Assembly: GCA_910578665.1 (NCBI GenBank)
Contig: CAJTQU010000007.1
Location: 31,787-95,786, forward strand
DNA: 64,000 nucleotides
Source: an uncultured Muribaculaceae bacterium
Lineage (GTDB): Bacteria > Bacteroidota > Bacteroidia > Bacteroidales > Muribaculaceae
Reading direction: 5' to 3'
In this document: in pieces, positions 27,151 to 35,995 of the stretch
Layout of the letters: each line of letters opens with the position of its first letter
How positions within the stretch are numbered: position 1 is the stretch's first letter
The notes under the pieces: model-generated
What the model was told of the DNA's origin: nothing
Seen by the model: the letters and a program-made list of their open reading frames with translations, nothing else
Databases searched by the model: none
Made by a program: the position numbers and the translations under genes

Positions 27151-28821
27151 TTATAGTTTTAGTAGTGAGCGGGCATTCATTATGGCAGCGTCATCCACTA
27201 CGGCCCCGGCAAGCATGCGTGCAGTCTCCATAACTCTCTCCTCCTCTCCGAGACGCATTATCCTGGTATGCGTGGCATCGGCCGAGTCTTCCTTATATAC
27301 TTTGAAATGAACGTCTCCCCGGACAGCCACCTGCGGCAGGTGGGTTATCGCTATGACCTGCCTGCTGGCCGCGATTTCTTTCATCATGGCACCTATACGG
27401 GCGGCCACATCGCCGCTCACGCCTGTGTCTACCTCGTCAAACACAAGCGTAGGCAGCTGCATCCGCGAGGCCACAATACTCTTAAGACATAGCATGAGAC
27501 GTGAAATTTCTCCGCCAGACGCAATTGAAGATACAGGCTGCATCTCCTGGTTTTTGTTAAAGGCACATTTGAAAACCGGCAAGTCGCACCCTTCCACGGT
27601 GTATTTACACGGAGTTATGGCAACAGCAAATTTCAAATTCGCCATACCGAGCGGCAAAGCGGCCCGCACCATAAGCCCGGAAAAGACCTCGGCAGCCTCA
27701 CGGCGCGATTCCGTCAGTTCCGCTGCCTGCTGTCGCAGCCTCACAGCCATCTGCCTAAGTTCTTCCTCAAGTTCCGGCAGTTCGCCGTCGTCACCTGTTA
27801 TAGCGCCGAGCTGGCGCTCCAGGTCGGCATACAGCTCTATCAGTTCACGCTCCCCGGCAACTTTGAAACGGCGCTGCGTCTCATAAAGTGCCGACAGCCG
27901 TTTCTCCACTTTGTCAAGAAGCGCCGGATTGGCACTGACCTTTTCAGTCCAGCCGGACAACGTCTCGGCTATATCTTTAAGTTCTATCGCGACAGTCTCC
28001 AGACGCCCCATAATATCATCCGGCATCTCGCCATCGCTGGCAAACAGGCCGAGATTCACATCTTGAAGCAGCTTTCGTGCCTCGCGCAACCGGGACAACG
28101 CAGAAGTGTCTGACTCCGAAAGCAGCCCGGCAGCCCCCCCCAGACTGTCGCTTATGGCAGCCGAATCGCCAAGAATCTCCTGCATCCTTTCAAGCTCCGA
28201 TTGTTCTCCTGCTTTCGGTTTGAGCTTGCGCAGATGGTCAAGACGGAAACGTATGAATTCCTCATTTTCCCTGCTAGCGGCCAAACGTGTCTTCATCTCT
28301 GCCACACGGCTGCGCAGTTTGACATATTCACGATATGTAGCGGTATAGCGTTCCCTTAACACAGTGTTTCCGGCTATTGAGTCTAGAACACCTAGCTGGA
28401 ACCTGGTATCCGATATCAGCAAATTGTTATGCTGGGAATGTATGTCCACCAGACGGGAGGCTATATCGCCCAATATAGCCGTCGTGACCGGAGAATCGTT
28501 TACAAACGCACGAGACCTTCCGGTAGGAGAAATCTCACGGCGTAGCAGCAGTTCGTCATCACTCCATACCAGGTCATGGCTGTCAAACAAAGGTCTGAGA
28601 TCATAACCTCCGGTGTCAAACGCTCCTTCGACCACGATTTTCCTGCCTGTAACGGCCAGCCGCCTGACGTCGGCCCTGGCACCGAGCAACAGCGACAGGG
28701 CACCGAGCAAAATAGTCTTGCCGGCACCCGTTTCGCCTGTAATAATGCTGAGACCCGGTTCCAATTCTATCTCAGCACTATCTATAAGGGCATAATTGTT
28801 TATGTACAGTCTTTTAAACAT
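27151..28821 (-). CDS. recN: DNA repair protein RecN
   Basis: 556 residues, standard length. Walker A is GETGAGKT at residues 29-36. Two coiled-coil arms surround the middle. The ABC signature SSIASGGEISRLMLCLKSI and the Walker B region LPTLVFDEVDTGVSG follow, then the H-loop VIAITHLPQVA. RecN is an SMC-like protein acting at double-strand breaks. It is 16 nt downstream of the DUF4835 gene. Confidence 0.95.
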   Translation of the reverse strand: MFKRLYINNYALIDSAEIELEPGLSIITGETGAGKTILLGALSLLLGARADVRRLAVTGRKIVVEGAFDTGGYDLRPLFDSHDLVWSDDELLLRREISPTGRSRAFVNDSPVTTAILGDIASRLVDIHSQHNNLLISDTRFQLGVLDSIAGNTVLRERYTATYREYVKLRSRVAEMKTRLAASRENEEFIRFRLDHLRKLKPKAGEQSELERMQEILGDSAAISDSLGGAAGLLSESDTSALSRLREARKLLQDVNLGLFASDGEMPDDIMGRLETVAIELKDIAETLSGWTEKVSANPALLDKVEKRLSALYETQRRFKVAGERELIELYADLERQLGAITGDDGELPELEEELRQMAVRLRQQAAELTESRREAAEVFSGLMVRAALPLGMANLKFAVAITPCKYTVEGCDLPVFKCAFNKNQEMQPVSSIASGGEISRLMLCLKSIVASRMQLPTLVFDEVDTGVSGDVAARIGAMMKEIAASRQVIAITHLPQVAVRGDVHFKVYKEDSADATHTRIMRLGEEERVMETARMLAGAVVDDAAIMNARSLLKL

Positions 28822-28837
28822 AGGCCATGCTGGTTCC

Positions 28838-29746
28838 TCACTTCCGCACAGGGTTGCGTATCTGGTCCAGACGCTCGGTTTCGGTCGGATAAATATCTTT
28901 CAAGAGATTGTAGACATCTTCCCGTTCCGAATCTGGTGCCCCTGAATATATATTGACCAACTCGTCAAGCTTTGTATCCTTAAATATAGACAGGGCCACA
29001 CTCATAGGTGCTGTCTGGTAAATTTTCTGTAAAGCCTTTAACGACTCTGTGATCACGGCACGTCCCTTGTCTGGGCTTGTGGCCATCTCGTCAAGACCCT
29101 TGCGGTGGTAATTATACATCATCTCGCGTATTCCGGATGTGGCAGCATCGGTATACGAAGACAAAACCGCCGAGCGGTTCTTTGTGTCTTCAAAGGCTCT
29201 CCATCCTACCTCGCCGCTTCCCTGGGCCATCTGCACTATACTGGCCACACGGTCGAAGTACGGCTGCCCCCCGAGAGGCGAAAAAGAATCAAAATCAAGG
29301 GCGAGAAAGAGATTCGCATAATAGTTCAATATAGAAGTAAGATTATCCTCCCATGAAGACTCGTTATAATTCAGAGGCTCGCCGCGACGGTGGGTAAACT
29401 CCACCTTGTTATCTTTGAAGTTGATAAGCGTGGTCGTATAAGTGCTGTTATACACGGGGCGCGAAACCTGTACCTGGACATCGGCAGTGAATTTGTCATC
29501 CTCATACTTACTTACAGTCATAAAAAAACGACACTCGATTTTCTCATTAGGGGCAAACTGCGCATTAGTCCATTTTCTGGTATTGAAATATTCGGTTATG
29601 GCTTCTTGCAGTTCTTCAAACGGACTTTTGTCCGTTCCCTCGATCTTAGAGGAGTTTATCTCGACCGTACAGTTTAGTTCCTGCGCCGAGACAGGCAGCA
29701 GGCAGGCCGTGATGACGGCAAAAAATATGAGGAATATACGTTTCAT
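28838..29746 (-). CDS. DUF4835 / PorD-like exported protein
   Basis: 302 residues with a signal peptide (KRIFLIFFAVITACLLPVSAQ, cleavage after Ala21 likely). The mature part follows the DUF4835 pattern: ELNCTVEINSSKIEGTDKSPFEELQEAITEYFNTRKWTNAQF, then a domain with FDSFSPLGGQPYFDRV. This family is linked by name to PorD of the type IX secretion system; no other T9SS gene is here. The recN-DUF4835-coaBC-exonuclease-dnaN order is, as I recall, conserved in Bacteroidota. Confidence 0.8.
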   Translation of the reverse strand: MKRIFLIFFAVITACLLPVSAQELNCTVEINSSKIEGTDKSPFEELQEAITEYFNTRKWTNAQFAPNEKIECRFFMTVSKYEDDKFTADVQVQVSRPVYNSTYTTTLINFKDNKVEFTHRRGEPLNYNESSWEDNLTSILNYYANLFLALDFDSFSPLGGQPYFDRVASIVQMAQGSGEVGWRAFEDTKNRSAVLSSYTDAATSGIREMMYNYHRKGLDEMATSPDKGRAVITESLKALQKIYQTAPMSVALSIFKDTKLDELVNIYSGAPDSEREDVYNLLKDIYPTETERLDQIRNPVRK

Positions 29747-29749
29747 CTG

Positions 29750-30955
29750 TCAATCCTTGATACAATCGAGAATATCTGCCGCCACATCTGCCTTAGATTT
29801 GGCCGGAAAAGGCACAGCCTCCCCCGTAGCCGCACATATCATCGTAATTTTATTGGTATCCTTACGGAAGCCGGCTTCAGGATCTCGCAGAGAGTTTAGC
29901 ACTATCCAGTCCATATTTTTTCTGGCTGCTTTCGCACGCGCATTTTCAATCTCATGGTCTGTCTCCAGCGCAAATCCTACCACGACCTGTCCCGGACGCT
30001 TACGCGCACCCAGTGTGGCCGCAATATCCGGATTCCTGACCAGCGACAGTGTCAATTCTTCCCTGCCCTCGCGCTTTATCTTATGGTCGCTGCAGGCCGC
30101 AGGCCGGTAATCTGCCACAGCCGCGCACAATATGGCTATATCAGCCGTGTCAAAATGTTCTTCACACGCAGCCATCATCTGCGCCGCACTCACGACATCA
30201 ATACGCCTTATACGGTCTGACCCTGGCACCGGCAGCTCTACAGGACCGGCCACAAGCACAACTTCGGCACCGAGAGATGCCGCGCGTCCGGCCAGGGCAA
30301 AGCCCATCTTTCCGCTCGAATAATTACCGATAAAACGCACCGGGTCAATATTTTCGTACGTAGGTCCGGCCGTAATTAATATTTTTTTACCTTTCAGATG
30401 CTCTCCCTCGGCAAAATAATTCTCTAGCACATCAAAAATACGCTCCGGCTCTTCCATACGCCCCTTGCCCACCAGACCTGATGCCAGTTCGCCTGCCTCG
30501 GGTTCGATGATCTCCACCCCGTCAGCCCTCAGTGTAGCCAGGTTGCGTCGTGTAGACGGATGAGCAAACATATCCAGATCCATTGCCGGCGCGACAAACA
30601 CTTTTTCTTTAGCGGACAGATAGGTTGTAATCAGCATATTGTCTGCCACTCCGTTTGCCATTTTCGCTATCGTAGAGGCTGTGGCCGGAGCTATCACCAT
30701 GGCATCTGCCCACAACCCGAGGTCCACATGGGAATGCCATTCGCCCGTGTTTGCCGTGAAAAACTCGCTGACCACGGGATTTCCGCTCAATGACGAAAGT
30801 GTGACAGGAGTGATAAACTCCTTGCCATGCGGCGTAATTACGACCTGGACCTCGGCTCCGGCCTTGCGCAGCAGACGCAGCAGCGACACACTCTTATAGG
30901 CGGCGATACCGCCGCTTATACCCAATATGATATGTTTGTCTTTCAGCGCACTCAC
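29750..30955 (-). CDS. coaBC: Bifunctional phosphopantothenoylcysteine decarboxylase/synthase
   Basis: 401 residues. The N-terminal flavin-dependent decarboxylase (CoaC, 1 to about 185) has ISGGIAAYKSVSLLRLLRKAGAEVQVV, a catalytic-type His in GEWHSHVDLGLWAD, and PAMDLDMF. The C-terminal synthase (CoaB) has ILITAGPTYENIDPVRFIGNYSSGKMGFALA and the KIKR motif. It converts 4-phosphopantothenate and Cys to 4-phosphopantetheine. Its start overlaps the exonuclease stop by 4 nt. Confidence 0.95.
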   Translation of the reverse strand: MSALKDKHIILGISGGIAAYKSVSLLRLLRKAGAEVQVVITPHGKEFITPVTLSSLSGNPVVSEFFTANTGEWHSHVDLGLWADAMVIAPATASTIAKMANGVADNMLITTYLSAKEKVFVAPAMDLDMFAHPSTRRNLATLRADGVEIIEPEAGELASGLVGKGRMEEPERIFDVLENYFAEGEHLKGKKILITAGPTYENIDPVRFIGNYSSGKMGFALAGRAASLGAEVVLVAGPVELPVPGSDRIRRIDVVSAAQMMAACEEHFDTADIAILCAAVADYRPAACSDHKIKREGREELTLSLVRNPDIAATLGARKRPGQVVVGFALETDHEIENARAKAARKNMDWIVLNSLRDPEAGFRKDTNKITMICAATGEAVPFPAKSKADVAADILDCIKD

Positions 30956-31728
30956 TTCTTTACTCCTTTTATATATATAGCCGTTATAATATCCTTGGTA
31001 TCTTTAGGGAAATCACCCTGCATCATCCAGCGGTAATACGAAGGCTCGCGACGAAACACATCGGCCACTTTCTGCCCCTTGTACTTGCCGAAATTGAACA
31101 CTGCCTCGCCGTCTGTGCCGCGTGACAGGCGTCCGGCCAAATCCATATTGCCTCCCTGGACCGAAAAACGCGCAAGTTTATCCATGTCATTCCCAAACTC
31201 TTCTGTTTCGGGATAACGGTCCAATTGTGCCATAAGCACCTCGTATGTGGCCATAGTGTCCGCCAGAGCCGAATGGGCGCCTTCCAGCTCCTTGCCGCAG
31301 TAGAAGCGGTAGGCAGCCGACAGTGTGCGCTGCTCAAGACGATGGTATATAGTCTGGACATCGATCAAGCGACGCCCGGACAACGAAAAGTTAAGCCCCA
31401 CGCGAGAAAACTCAGCCATCAGCAGCGGCACGTCAAACTTATTGGAATTGAATCCGGCTATGTCACAACCCTCGAAAGAGAGCATCAGCTGTTCCGCTAT
31501 GTCACGAAAACGAGGTTCGTCTCTGACATCATCGTCACTGATATGGTGCACCGCGGTGGCGGCAGCCGGTATCGGCATCTCAGGATTCAGCCTCTGCCTA
31601 TATTCCGTATGAGATCCGTCAGGACACACCTTAACGCATGAAATTTCGACTATGCGGTCAGTACCTATATTCACACCCGTAGTCTCCAGGTCAAAGAACA
31701 CCAGGGGCCTTGTAAGATTAAGCTTCAT
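30952..31728 (-). CDS. DnaQ-type 3'-5' exonuclease
   Basis: 258 residues. DEDDh exonuclease motifs are visible: ExoI FFDLETTGVNIGTDRIVEI, ExoII in GFNSNKFDVPLL, and ExoIII HSALADTMAT. A C-terminal part of about 75 residues (FNFGKYKGQKVADVFRREPSYYRWMMQGDFP) is a motif shared by many Bacteroidota DnaQ-like proteins. It could act as the proofreading epsilon subunit or as a general exonuclease. Next to dnaN, replication or repair is likely. Confidence 0.85.
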   Translation of the reverse strand: MKLNLTRPLVFFDLETTGVNIGTDRIVEISCVKVCPDGSHTEYRQRLNPEMPIPAAATAVHHISDDDVRDEPRFRDIAEQLMLSFEGCDIAGFNSNKFDVPLLMAEFSRVGLNFSLSGRRLIDVQTIYHRLEQRTLSAAYRFYCGKELEGAHSALADTMATYEVLMAQLDRYPETEEFGNDMDKLARFSVQGGNMDLAGRLSRGTDGEAVFNFGKYKGQKVADVFRREPSYYRWMMQGDFPKDTKDIITAIYIKGVKK

Positions 31729-31751
31729 CTATGTGTGCTATTAGCCGTGTA

Positions 31752-32903
31752 TCAATAATCCATCACCTGCATAGGCATCAGCAGCACTAGCAAGTCTTCG
31801 CCCTCCAGATTGACCTGCGGCACAAATACGCCGGGACGGGCCGGATCAGAGAGTTTGACCACAACGGTATCGGCCTGCATATTGTTAAGCACCTCAATCA
31901 TGTATACCACATTAAACCCGATAGTCATCGAATTACCCTGGTATTCGCACTCCAGACGTTCTTCTGCCGATATTGAATAATCCAGATCCTGGGTAGCCAG
32001 AAGCACTTCGTTAGAGCGTATATTGAGACGTACAAGCGACGATGCCGAGCTGGCAAACAACGCCACACGCCTCATGGCTGTCAGCAATGACACGCGGTCT
32101 ATGGTCAGTTCAAACGGATTGTCCTGCGGTATCACACGGTTGTAATTGGGATAACGGCCGTTGATAAAACGGCAGCTCAGACGAAACGTGCCGAGCGTGA
32201 ACGTGGCACTCTTGTCATCCATCTCTATAGTTATATCGGCCTCTTCCTTACCGATAAGCGAACGCAATATGGCAGCCGGCTTCGGAGCCATGATAAACGA
32301 AGTTGTAAGGCCAGGATCCACCTCGGTGTTGACATAGCGCACCAACTTGTGAGTGTCCGATGCCACAAACGTGATACCGGGTTGAGCGACGCCGGCCTCA
32401 TTCACAGGGCAGACATCCCAGAACACACCCGTCATGACCGGACGTATAGTCTCCGTACTCACAGCAAACAAAGTGTGTTCCAGACCCTTGCGCACCACCT
32501 CGGCAGGCAGTGTCATACTCTTTCCGTCTTCCTTTGCAGCCTCGGGCAGAGGGAATTCGGCACCGTTGATACCCATGAAGTTAAAATGGCCGTTGAGGAA
32601 GCGTATGTCAATATCATTATTCTCGTCATTGATATAGAATGTAAGCGGCTGCCCCGACACCTCCTTAAGCATGTCAAGAAGACGTTTTGCCGGTATGGCG
32701 ATAGAACCTGATCCCTCCGGATCAAACACCTCTACGGTGGCGGTCATAGTATTTTCCTGGTCGGATCCGATTATGGTAAGCGTGCTACCCTCCAACGAGA
32801 ACAGAAAATTGTCCAATATGGACAGCGCGTTCTTACTGTTCACCACCTTGCTGACTGCCGACAGCTGCTGCGACAGTGTCTTGCTTGATATATTGAATTT
32901 CAT
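31752..32903 (-). CDS. dnaN: DNA polymerase III sliding clamp (beta)
   Basis: 383 residues from the ATG at 32901-32903 (MKFNISSKTLSQQLSAVSKVVNSKNALSILDNFLF); 13 upstream in-frame codons do not match the family. Three clamp domains of about 120 residues can be followed; the C-terminus ends with VLLMPMQV. The clamp tethers polymerases and other factors to DNA. It is not next to dnaA in this window. Confidence 0.95.
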   Translation of the reverse strand: MKFNISSKTLSQQLSAVSKVVNSKNALSILDNFLFSLEGSTLTIIGSDQENTMTATVEVFDPEGSGSIAIPAKRLLDMLKEVSGQPLTFYINDENNDIDIRFLNGHFNFMGINGAEFPLPEAAKEDGKSMTLPAEVVRKGLEHTLFAVSTETIRPVMTGVFWDVCPVNEAGVAQPGITFVASDTHKLVRYVNTEVDPGLTTSFIMAPKPAAILRSLIGKEEADITIEMDDKSATFTLGTFRLSCRFINGRYPNYNRVIPQDNPFELTIDRVSLLTAMRRVALFASSASSLVRLNIRSNEVLLATQDLDYSISAEERLECEYQGNSMTIGFNVVYMIEVLNNMQADTVVVKLSDPARPGVFVPQVNLEGEDLLVLLMPMQVMDY

Positions 32904-32950
32904 ACGGGTATGTTGTGTGATTATACTTTGAAGTGATTCCAATTAACCGA

Positions 32951-32958
32951 CAAAGATA
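32951..32958 (-). promoter_or_regulatory. Candidate -7 element of dnaN
   Basis: Minus-strand TATCTTTG matches TAnnTTTG, 48 nt before the dnaN ATG and preceded by a long T-rich tract. No clear TTTG at -33. Confidence 0.35.
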
Positions 32959-33058
32959 TAAAAAAAATTTCACATCTGCCCTATCGCCCTCCCCAAATCA
33001 GCCCAAATCAGCAAACAATGTCTGCCCTCAAACATTCTATAACAGCCGGACCAGTGTT

Positions 33059-33090
33059 ATATTCCATTATGAAAAATCATAATGGAATAT
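33059..33090 (-). terminator. Stem-loop ending the CXXX-peptide/tat operon
   Basis: A perfect 14-bp AT-rich stem (33059-33072 with 33077-33090) closes a 4-nt loop, 62 nt past the tatC stop. No T-tract follows on the minus strand, so it may be a transcript-end stabiliser rather than a true intrinsic terminator. Confidence 0.55.
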
Positions 33091-33151
33091 TATACGAACA
33101 CTCAAAACAAGGTTATTTCAGTATTTATACGGCAACTCTATAAATTTGCAG

Positions 33152-33940
33152 TTAAGATTTTCGCTCTACCGATCTTATTACTCTTATGCTAATTTCGTAT
33201 AACAGATACAACGGGATGGCAACAAGTATTAAAGTCATAATATCAGGAGGCGTTATTATCGCTGCAATAACACATATGGCAAGAAATGCGTAACTGCGAT
33301 ATTTTATCAGATATGATGATTGAACCAATCCCATCCGCCCTAATACATAGGCTACGACAGGCAGTTGGAACACAAGACCCATCATAAGCGTAAGAGTCAC
33401 AAAAGTAGATATATAGCTATCAAGTGTTATAGCGCTATGCACTTTGTCTGCCACCGAATATGTTCCCAGAAATCTGAAAGATATTGGAAATAAGACAAAA
33501 TAACTCATAAATATGCCAATAATGAAAAGCAGATATATTATACAAACTATCTGCACGGAATATTTCTTCTCGTTATCTAACAAAGCTGGCGAAACGAATT
33601 TAAACAATTCATAGAGAATGAACGGCGAAGAACAAAACAAACCCAAATAAACCGAAGTAGTTATATGTGTCATAAACTGACTTGACAAATCTGTCGCTAT
33701 CAAGTCTATATGAAATGCTCCAAAACTGAATTCCGGCTTAAACGTACGTATTAAATCTTCCAACCAACGATAAGTGCAGAAGTCAGGTTCGCTTGGAGAC
33801 AGCAATACGGAAAACGTTACGTCTTTAAAAGCAAATATCAAACATGCAAATATAAGAGTTACAGCCAATATGCGAATTAATATTTTTCGGAGGACATCAA
33901 GATGCCCTCCGAATGTCATGAAAGATTTTTCCGATGACAT
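33152..33940 (-). CDS. tatC: Twin-arginine translocase subunit TatC
   Basis: 262 residues with six predicted membrane helices. The N-terminal signature FMTFGGHLDVLRKILIRI carries a His where the family usually has E-L-R. Later blocks are SSPFILYELFKFVSPALLDNEKK and FQLPVVAYVLGRMGLV. TatC recognises the RR signal of folded substrates. It lies 3 nt after tatA in the operon that encodes two SRRxFF-bearing precursor peptides, so those are the likely substrates. The sequence is AT-richer than the nearby housekeeping genes. Confidence 0.95.
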   Translation of the reverse strand: MSSEKSFMTFGGHLDVLRKILIRILAVTLIFACLIFAFKDVTFSVLLSPSEPDFCTYRWLEDLIRTFKPEFSFGAFHIDLIATDLSSQFMTHITTSVYLGLFCSSPFILYELFKFVSPALLDNEKKYSVQIVCIIYLLFIIGIFMSYFVLFPISFRFLGTYSVADKVHSAITLDSYISTFVTLTLMMGLVFQLPVVAYVLGRMGLVQSSYLIKYRSYAFLAICVIAAIITPPDIMTLILVAIPLYLLYEISIRVIRSVERKS

Positions 33941-33943
33941 AGA

Positions 33944-34174
33944 TTAATTTTTTCGTTCTGGAGAAGTAGCCGGAGATTCCTCCGGCAATATATCACTATC
34001 TGGCATGTCATTGCCTTTTATATCAGTTGAAACCTCTTTCATTCCGTCTTTGAACTCACGGACTCCCTTTCCAAGTCCGCGCATCATTTCGGGAAGTTTT
34101 TTACCTCCAACTAAAAGGATAGCGAGTCCTCCTATCAATAACAACTCGGTAGTACCAATAAAACATAGCATCAT
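33944..34174 (-). CDS. tatA: Twin-arginine translocase subunit TatA/TatE
   Basis: 76 residues: one N-terminal membrane helix (IGTTELLLIGGLAILLVGGKKLP), the FGxxKLP-type hinge (here VGGKKLPEMMRGLGKG), an amphipathic helix and an acidic tail. TatA forms the protein-conducting ring. Its start overlaps the CXXX modification gene by 4 nt, a sign of translational coupling. No separate tatB is seen, which is usual in tatAC systems. Confidence 0.92.
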   Translation of the reverse strand: MMLCFIGTTELLLIGGLAILLVGGKKLPEMMRGLGKGVREFKDGMKEVSTDIKGNDMPDSDILPEESPATSPERKN

Positions 34175-34458
34175 AACAAAACAATCATTCCGGCGTTACT
34201 ATATATATTACAGTCAGAAAAATCTATTTCCCAACTTCCATTATCCGCACTTTCCCAAGCATACTTGACAGACATTGACGACCACCAATTACGAAAAGAA
34301 GTCTCTGTCTCAGCCAAATCTTTAACAAGTTTCTCGTAAAGATCTTCATTATCAGATGTGAGAATCTTTGCTAACTCAGCAAGTCCACTTTTTCTCTCAA
34401 AAAGCATCTGTATTGTATCTCTTTCTTGAGAATTAACCTGACCAATAAGTTTTTTCAT
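34171..34458 (-). CDS. CXXX repeat peptide modification system protein
   Basis: 95 residues, soluble, no signal. The sequence (MKKLIGQVNSQERDTIQMLF, ERKSGLAELAKILTSDNEDLYEKLVKDLAETE, FRNWWSSMSVKYAWE, GSWEIDFSDCNIY) matches my memory of the small family named for association with CXXX-repeat radical SAM loci. Its role is unknown; it may be a chaperone or recognition factor for the precursor. The strong context (maturases, precursors, tat) supports the call. Confidence 0.75.
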   Translation of the reverse strand: MKKLIGQVNSQERDTIQMLFERKSGLAELAKILTSDNEDLYEKLVKDLAETETSFRNWWSSMSVKYAWESADNGSWEIDFSDCNIYSNAGMIVLL

Positions 34459-34537
34459 TTTAAATCATATAGGTATTTGAAATATTCTTAAATAAGAATG
34501 ATTCTCTCCATTTAAAACTAGTAAACAAGCCCTGCTA

Positions 34538-35023
34538 TCATGCCCTGAACATATAATATGCTCTTATTCTGCAATTACTGCCACAATTATTGAAAACAAC
34601 ACTCTTTTCCCATAATATAATCAAGTCACTCCAATTTCCATTTTGAGAACAAGACTCAATTATACCGATCTGTTTACCATCCATTATAATCTTATTATCA
34701 TTGACCTGGCAGTTGACAGTCTCAACTGTAGTCTCTTGATTATCTAGATAGCTAATTAAAAAACCGTCTACCAGATTTTCACCTATGGGAGCCACACATA
34801 TATATGTATACGTATATGCGTTATAGTCAACAATTTGATCTTGACCACCTTCTTCTGAATAAAGGTCTATCTGTTTACATTCCATCCATAAACCTGGAAA
34901 CTGGTTTGTAATACCAGATGTTGTTTCACTTAGTTCGTCACTATTGTCATCTTTACTACATGATGTTATAATAATATTAGCAAAAAACAGGATTATAAAA
35001 CTCAGATATTTTATTTGTTTCAT
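34538..35023 (-). CDS. Small lipoprotein of unknown function in the CXXX-peptide operon
   Basis: 161 residues from the ATG at 35021-35023; the frame continues three codons to a TTG, which I think is not the start. Signal peptide with lipobox (LFFANIIITSC), then an acidic run SKDDNSDEL, a lipoprotein type often exposed on the surface in Bacteroidota. The mature part is beta-rich with six more Cys, including VFNNCGSNCRIRAYY near the end. I do not recognise the family; it loosely resembles lipocalin-like lipoproteins. It lies between the maturases and the modification protein. Confidence 0.8.
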   Translation of the reverse strand: MKQIKYLSFIILFFANIIITSCSKDDNSDELSETTSGITNQFPGLWMECKQIDLYSEEGGQDQIVDYNAYTYTYICVAPIGENLVDGFLISYLDNQETTVETVNCQVNDNKIIMDGKQIGIIESCSQNGNWSDLIILWEKSVVFNNCGSNCRIRAYYMFRA

Positions 35024-35038
35024 TTTTAACAATTTAAA

Positions 35039-35995
35039 TTATTGATTAATAATACAATCTAAAGGATCAAGATAGTCAATTTCAGCAATGGAAATTCCTT
35101 CAACAATCGGGGTTCTATCACTTTTTAAATTTTCCAGAAAATTTTTTGAAGCATTCCGTTCGCAATGCGCAAGAAGACACTGTATTCTACCAGGAGTATT
35201 CACTTCGCGCGTTACGCGCTGATTAAGCCAAACACACCTCTTACACTGATATGCATCACATATCTTACATATGGGAGCATGGTTAATATCAAAAAGATAA
35301 TGATTCTTTATGAATATACCATCTGTTAGTGAACCTATATTCTCCATGCCGACACTATAAAATCCGGGACATATATAAAATAAGCCATCCGGAGATACCG
35401 TGATCGATTCAACAGCCGCATTACAGTTATTCATATCCTTAAGTATCACACGGTCGGTAATAAGATTAAATTGAACCGCATTGCCTTGTGAATACAACTC
35501 TGACAATAGAGGTATCAGACTATCAAGAAACGATTTATATGCAATGACTTGGCTCTCAGAGACTGACTCTATATCCGTAATAACTACATTAAGACGACTC
35601 AGCCGGTGTAAAAGCTCCCTCATTATATCACCACTTTCAAGTAGATCTTTAAATGTTGTGCGAATTACGCAAGTGATATCCAATTTCAATCTAAAATCAT
35701 AAAGATCTGTCCATGAATCGAAAACTATTATTTGAGCTTTATCTAAAGTTTCCTTTACAGGGTAGTCAAAGGGCATAATCTTTATATGATCGACACTCTC
35801 AACAACATCGTTTATTTCCACTGGCAATTCTTCTCGCGGATAAACAAATTGGATATAAAGATTTTCCAGCATACTGAATCTAACAATCTCATGAAGAGTG
35901 TCAATATCAGTAAAACTGTCTTTAATACTTTGATTTGGATAATGACAAAAAGATATGGCATTAGCACCAAGTGGAACAATCAGATATTTCAACAT
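35039..35995 (-). CDS. CXXX repeat peptide maturase (SPASM-like, no radical SAM motif)
   Basis: 318 residues. The N-terminal two thirds look like an alpha/beta barrel but hold no CxxxCxxC. The C-terminal part carries a SPASM-like Cys set: C191, C209 (in SPDGLFYICPGFYS), C243, C246, C251, C254 (ICKICDAYQCKRC) and C273, C278. This fits the family named CXXX repeat peptide maturase, a degenerate relative of radical SAM/SPASM enzymes. It overlaps the end of the true radical SAM gene by 7 nt, so the two products probably act together, this one perhaps as a substrate- or cluster-binding partner. Confidence 0.8.
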   Translation of the reverse strand: MLKYLIVPLGANAISFCHYPNQSIKDSFTDIDTLHEIVRFSMLENLYIQFVYPREELPVEINDVVESVDHIKIMPFDYPVKETLDKAQIIVFDSWTDLYDFRLKLDITCVIRTTFKDLLESGDIMRELLHRLSRLNVVITDIESVSESQVIAYKSFLDSLIPLLSELYSQGNAVQFNLITDRVILKDMNNCNAAVESITVSPDGLFYICPGFYSVGMENIGSLTDGIFIKNHYLFDINHAPICKICDAYQCKRCVWLNQRVTREVNTPGRIQCLLAHCERNASKNFLENLKSDRTPIVEGISIAEIDYLDPLDCIINQ

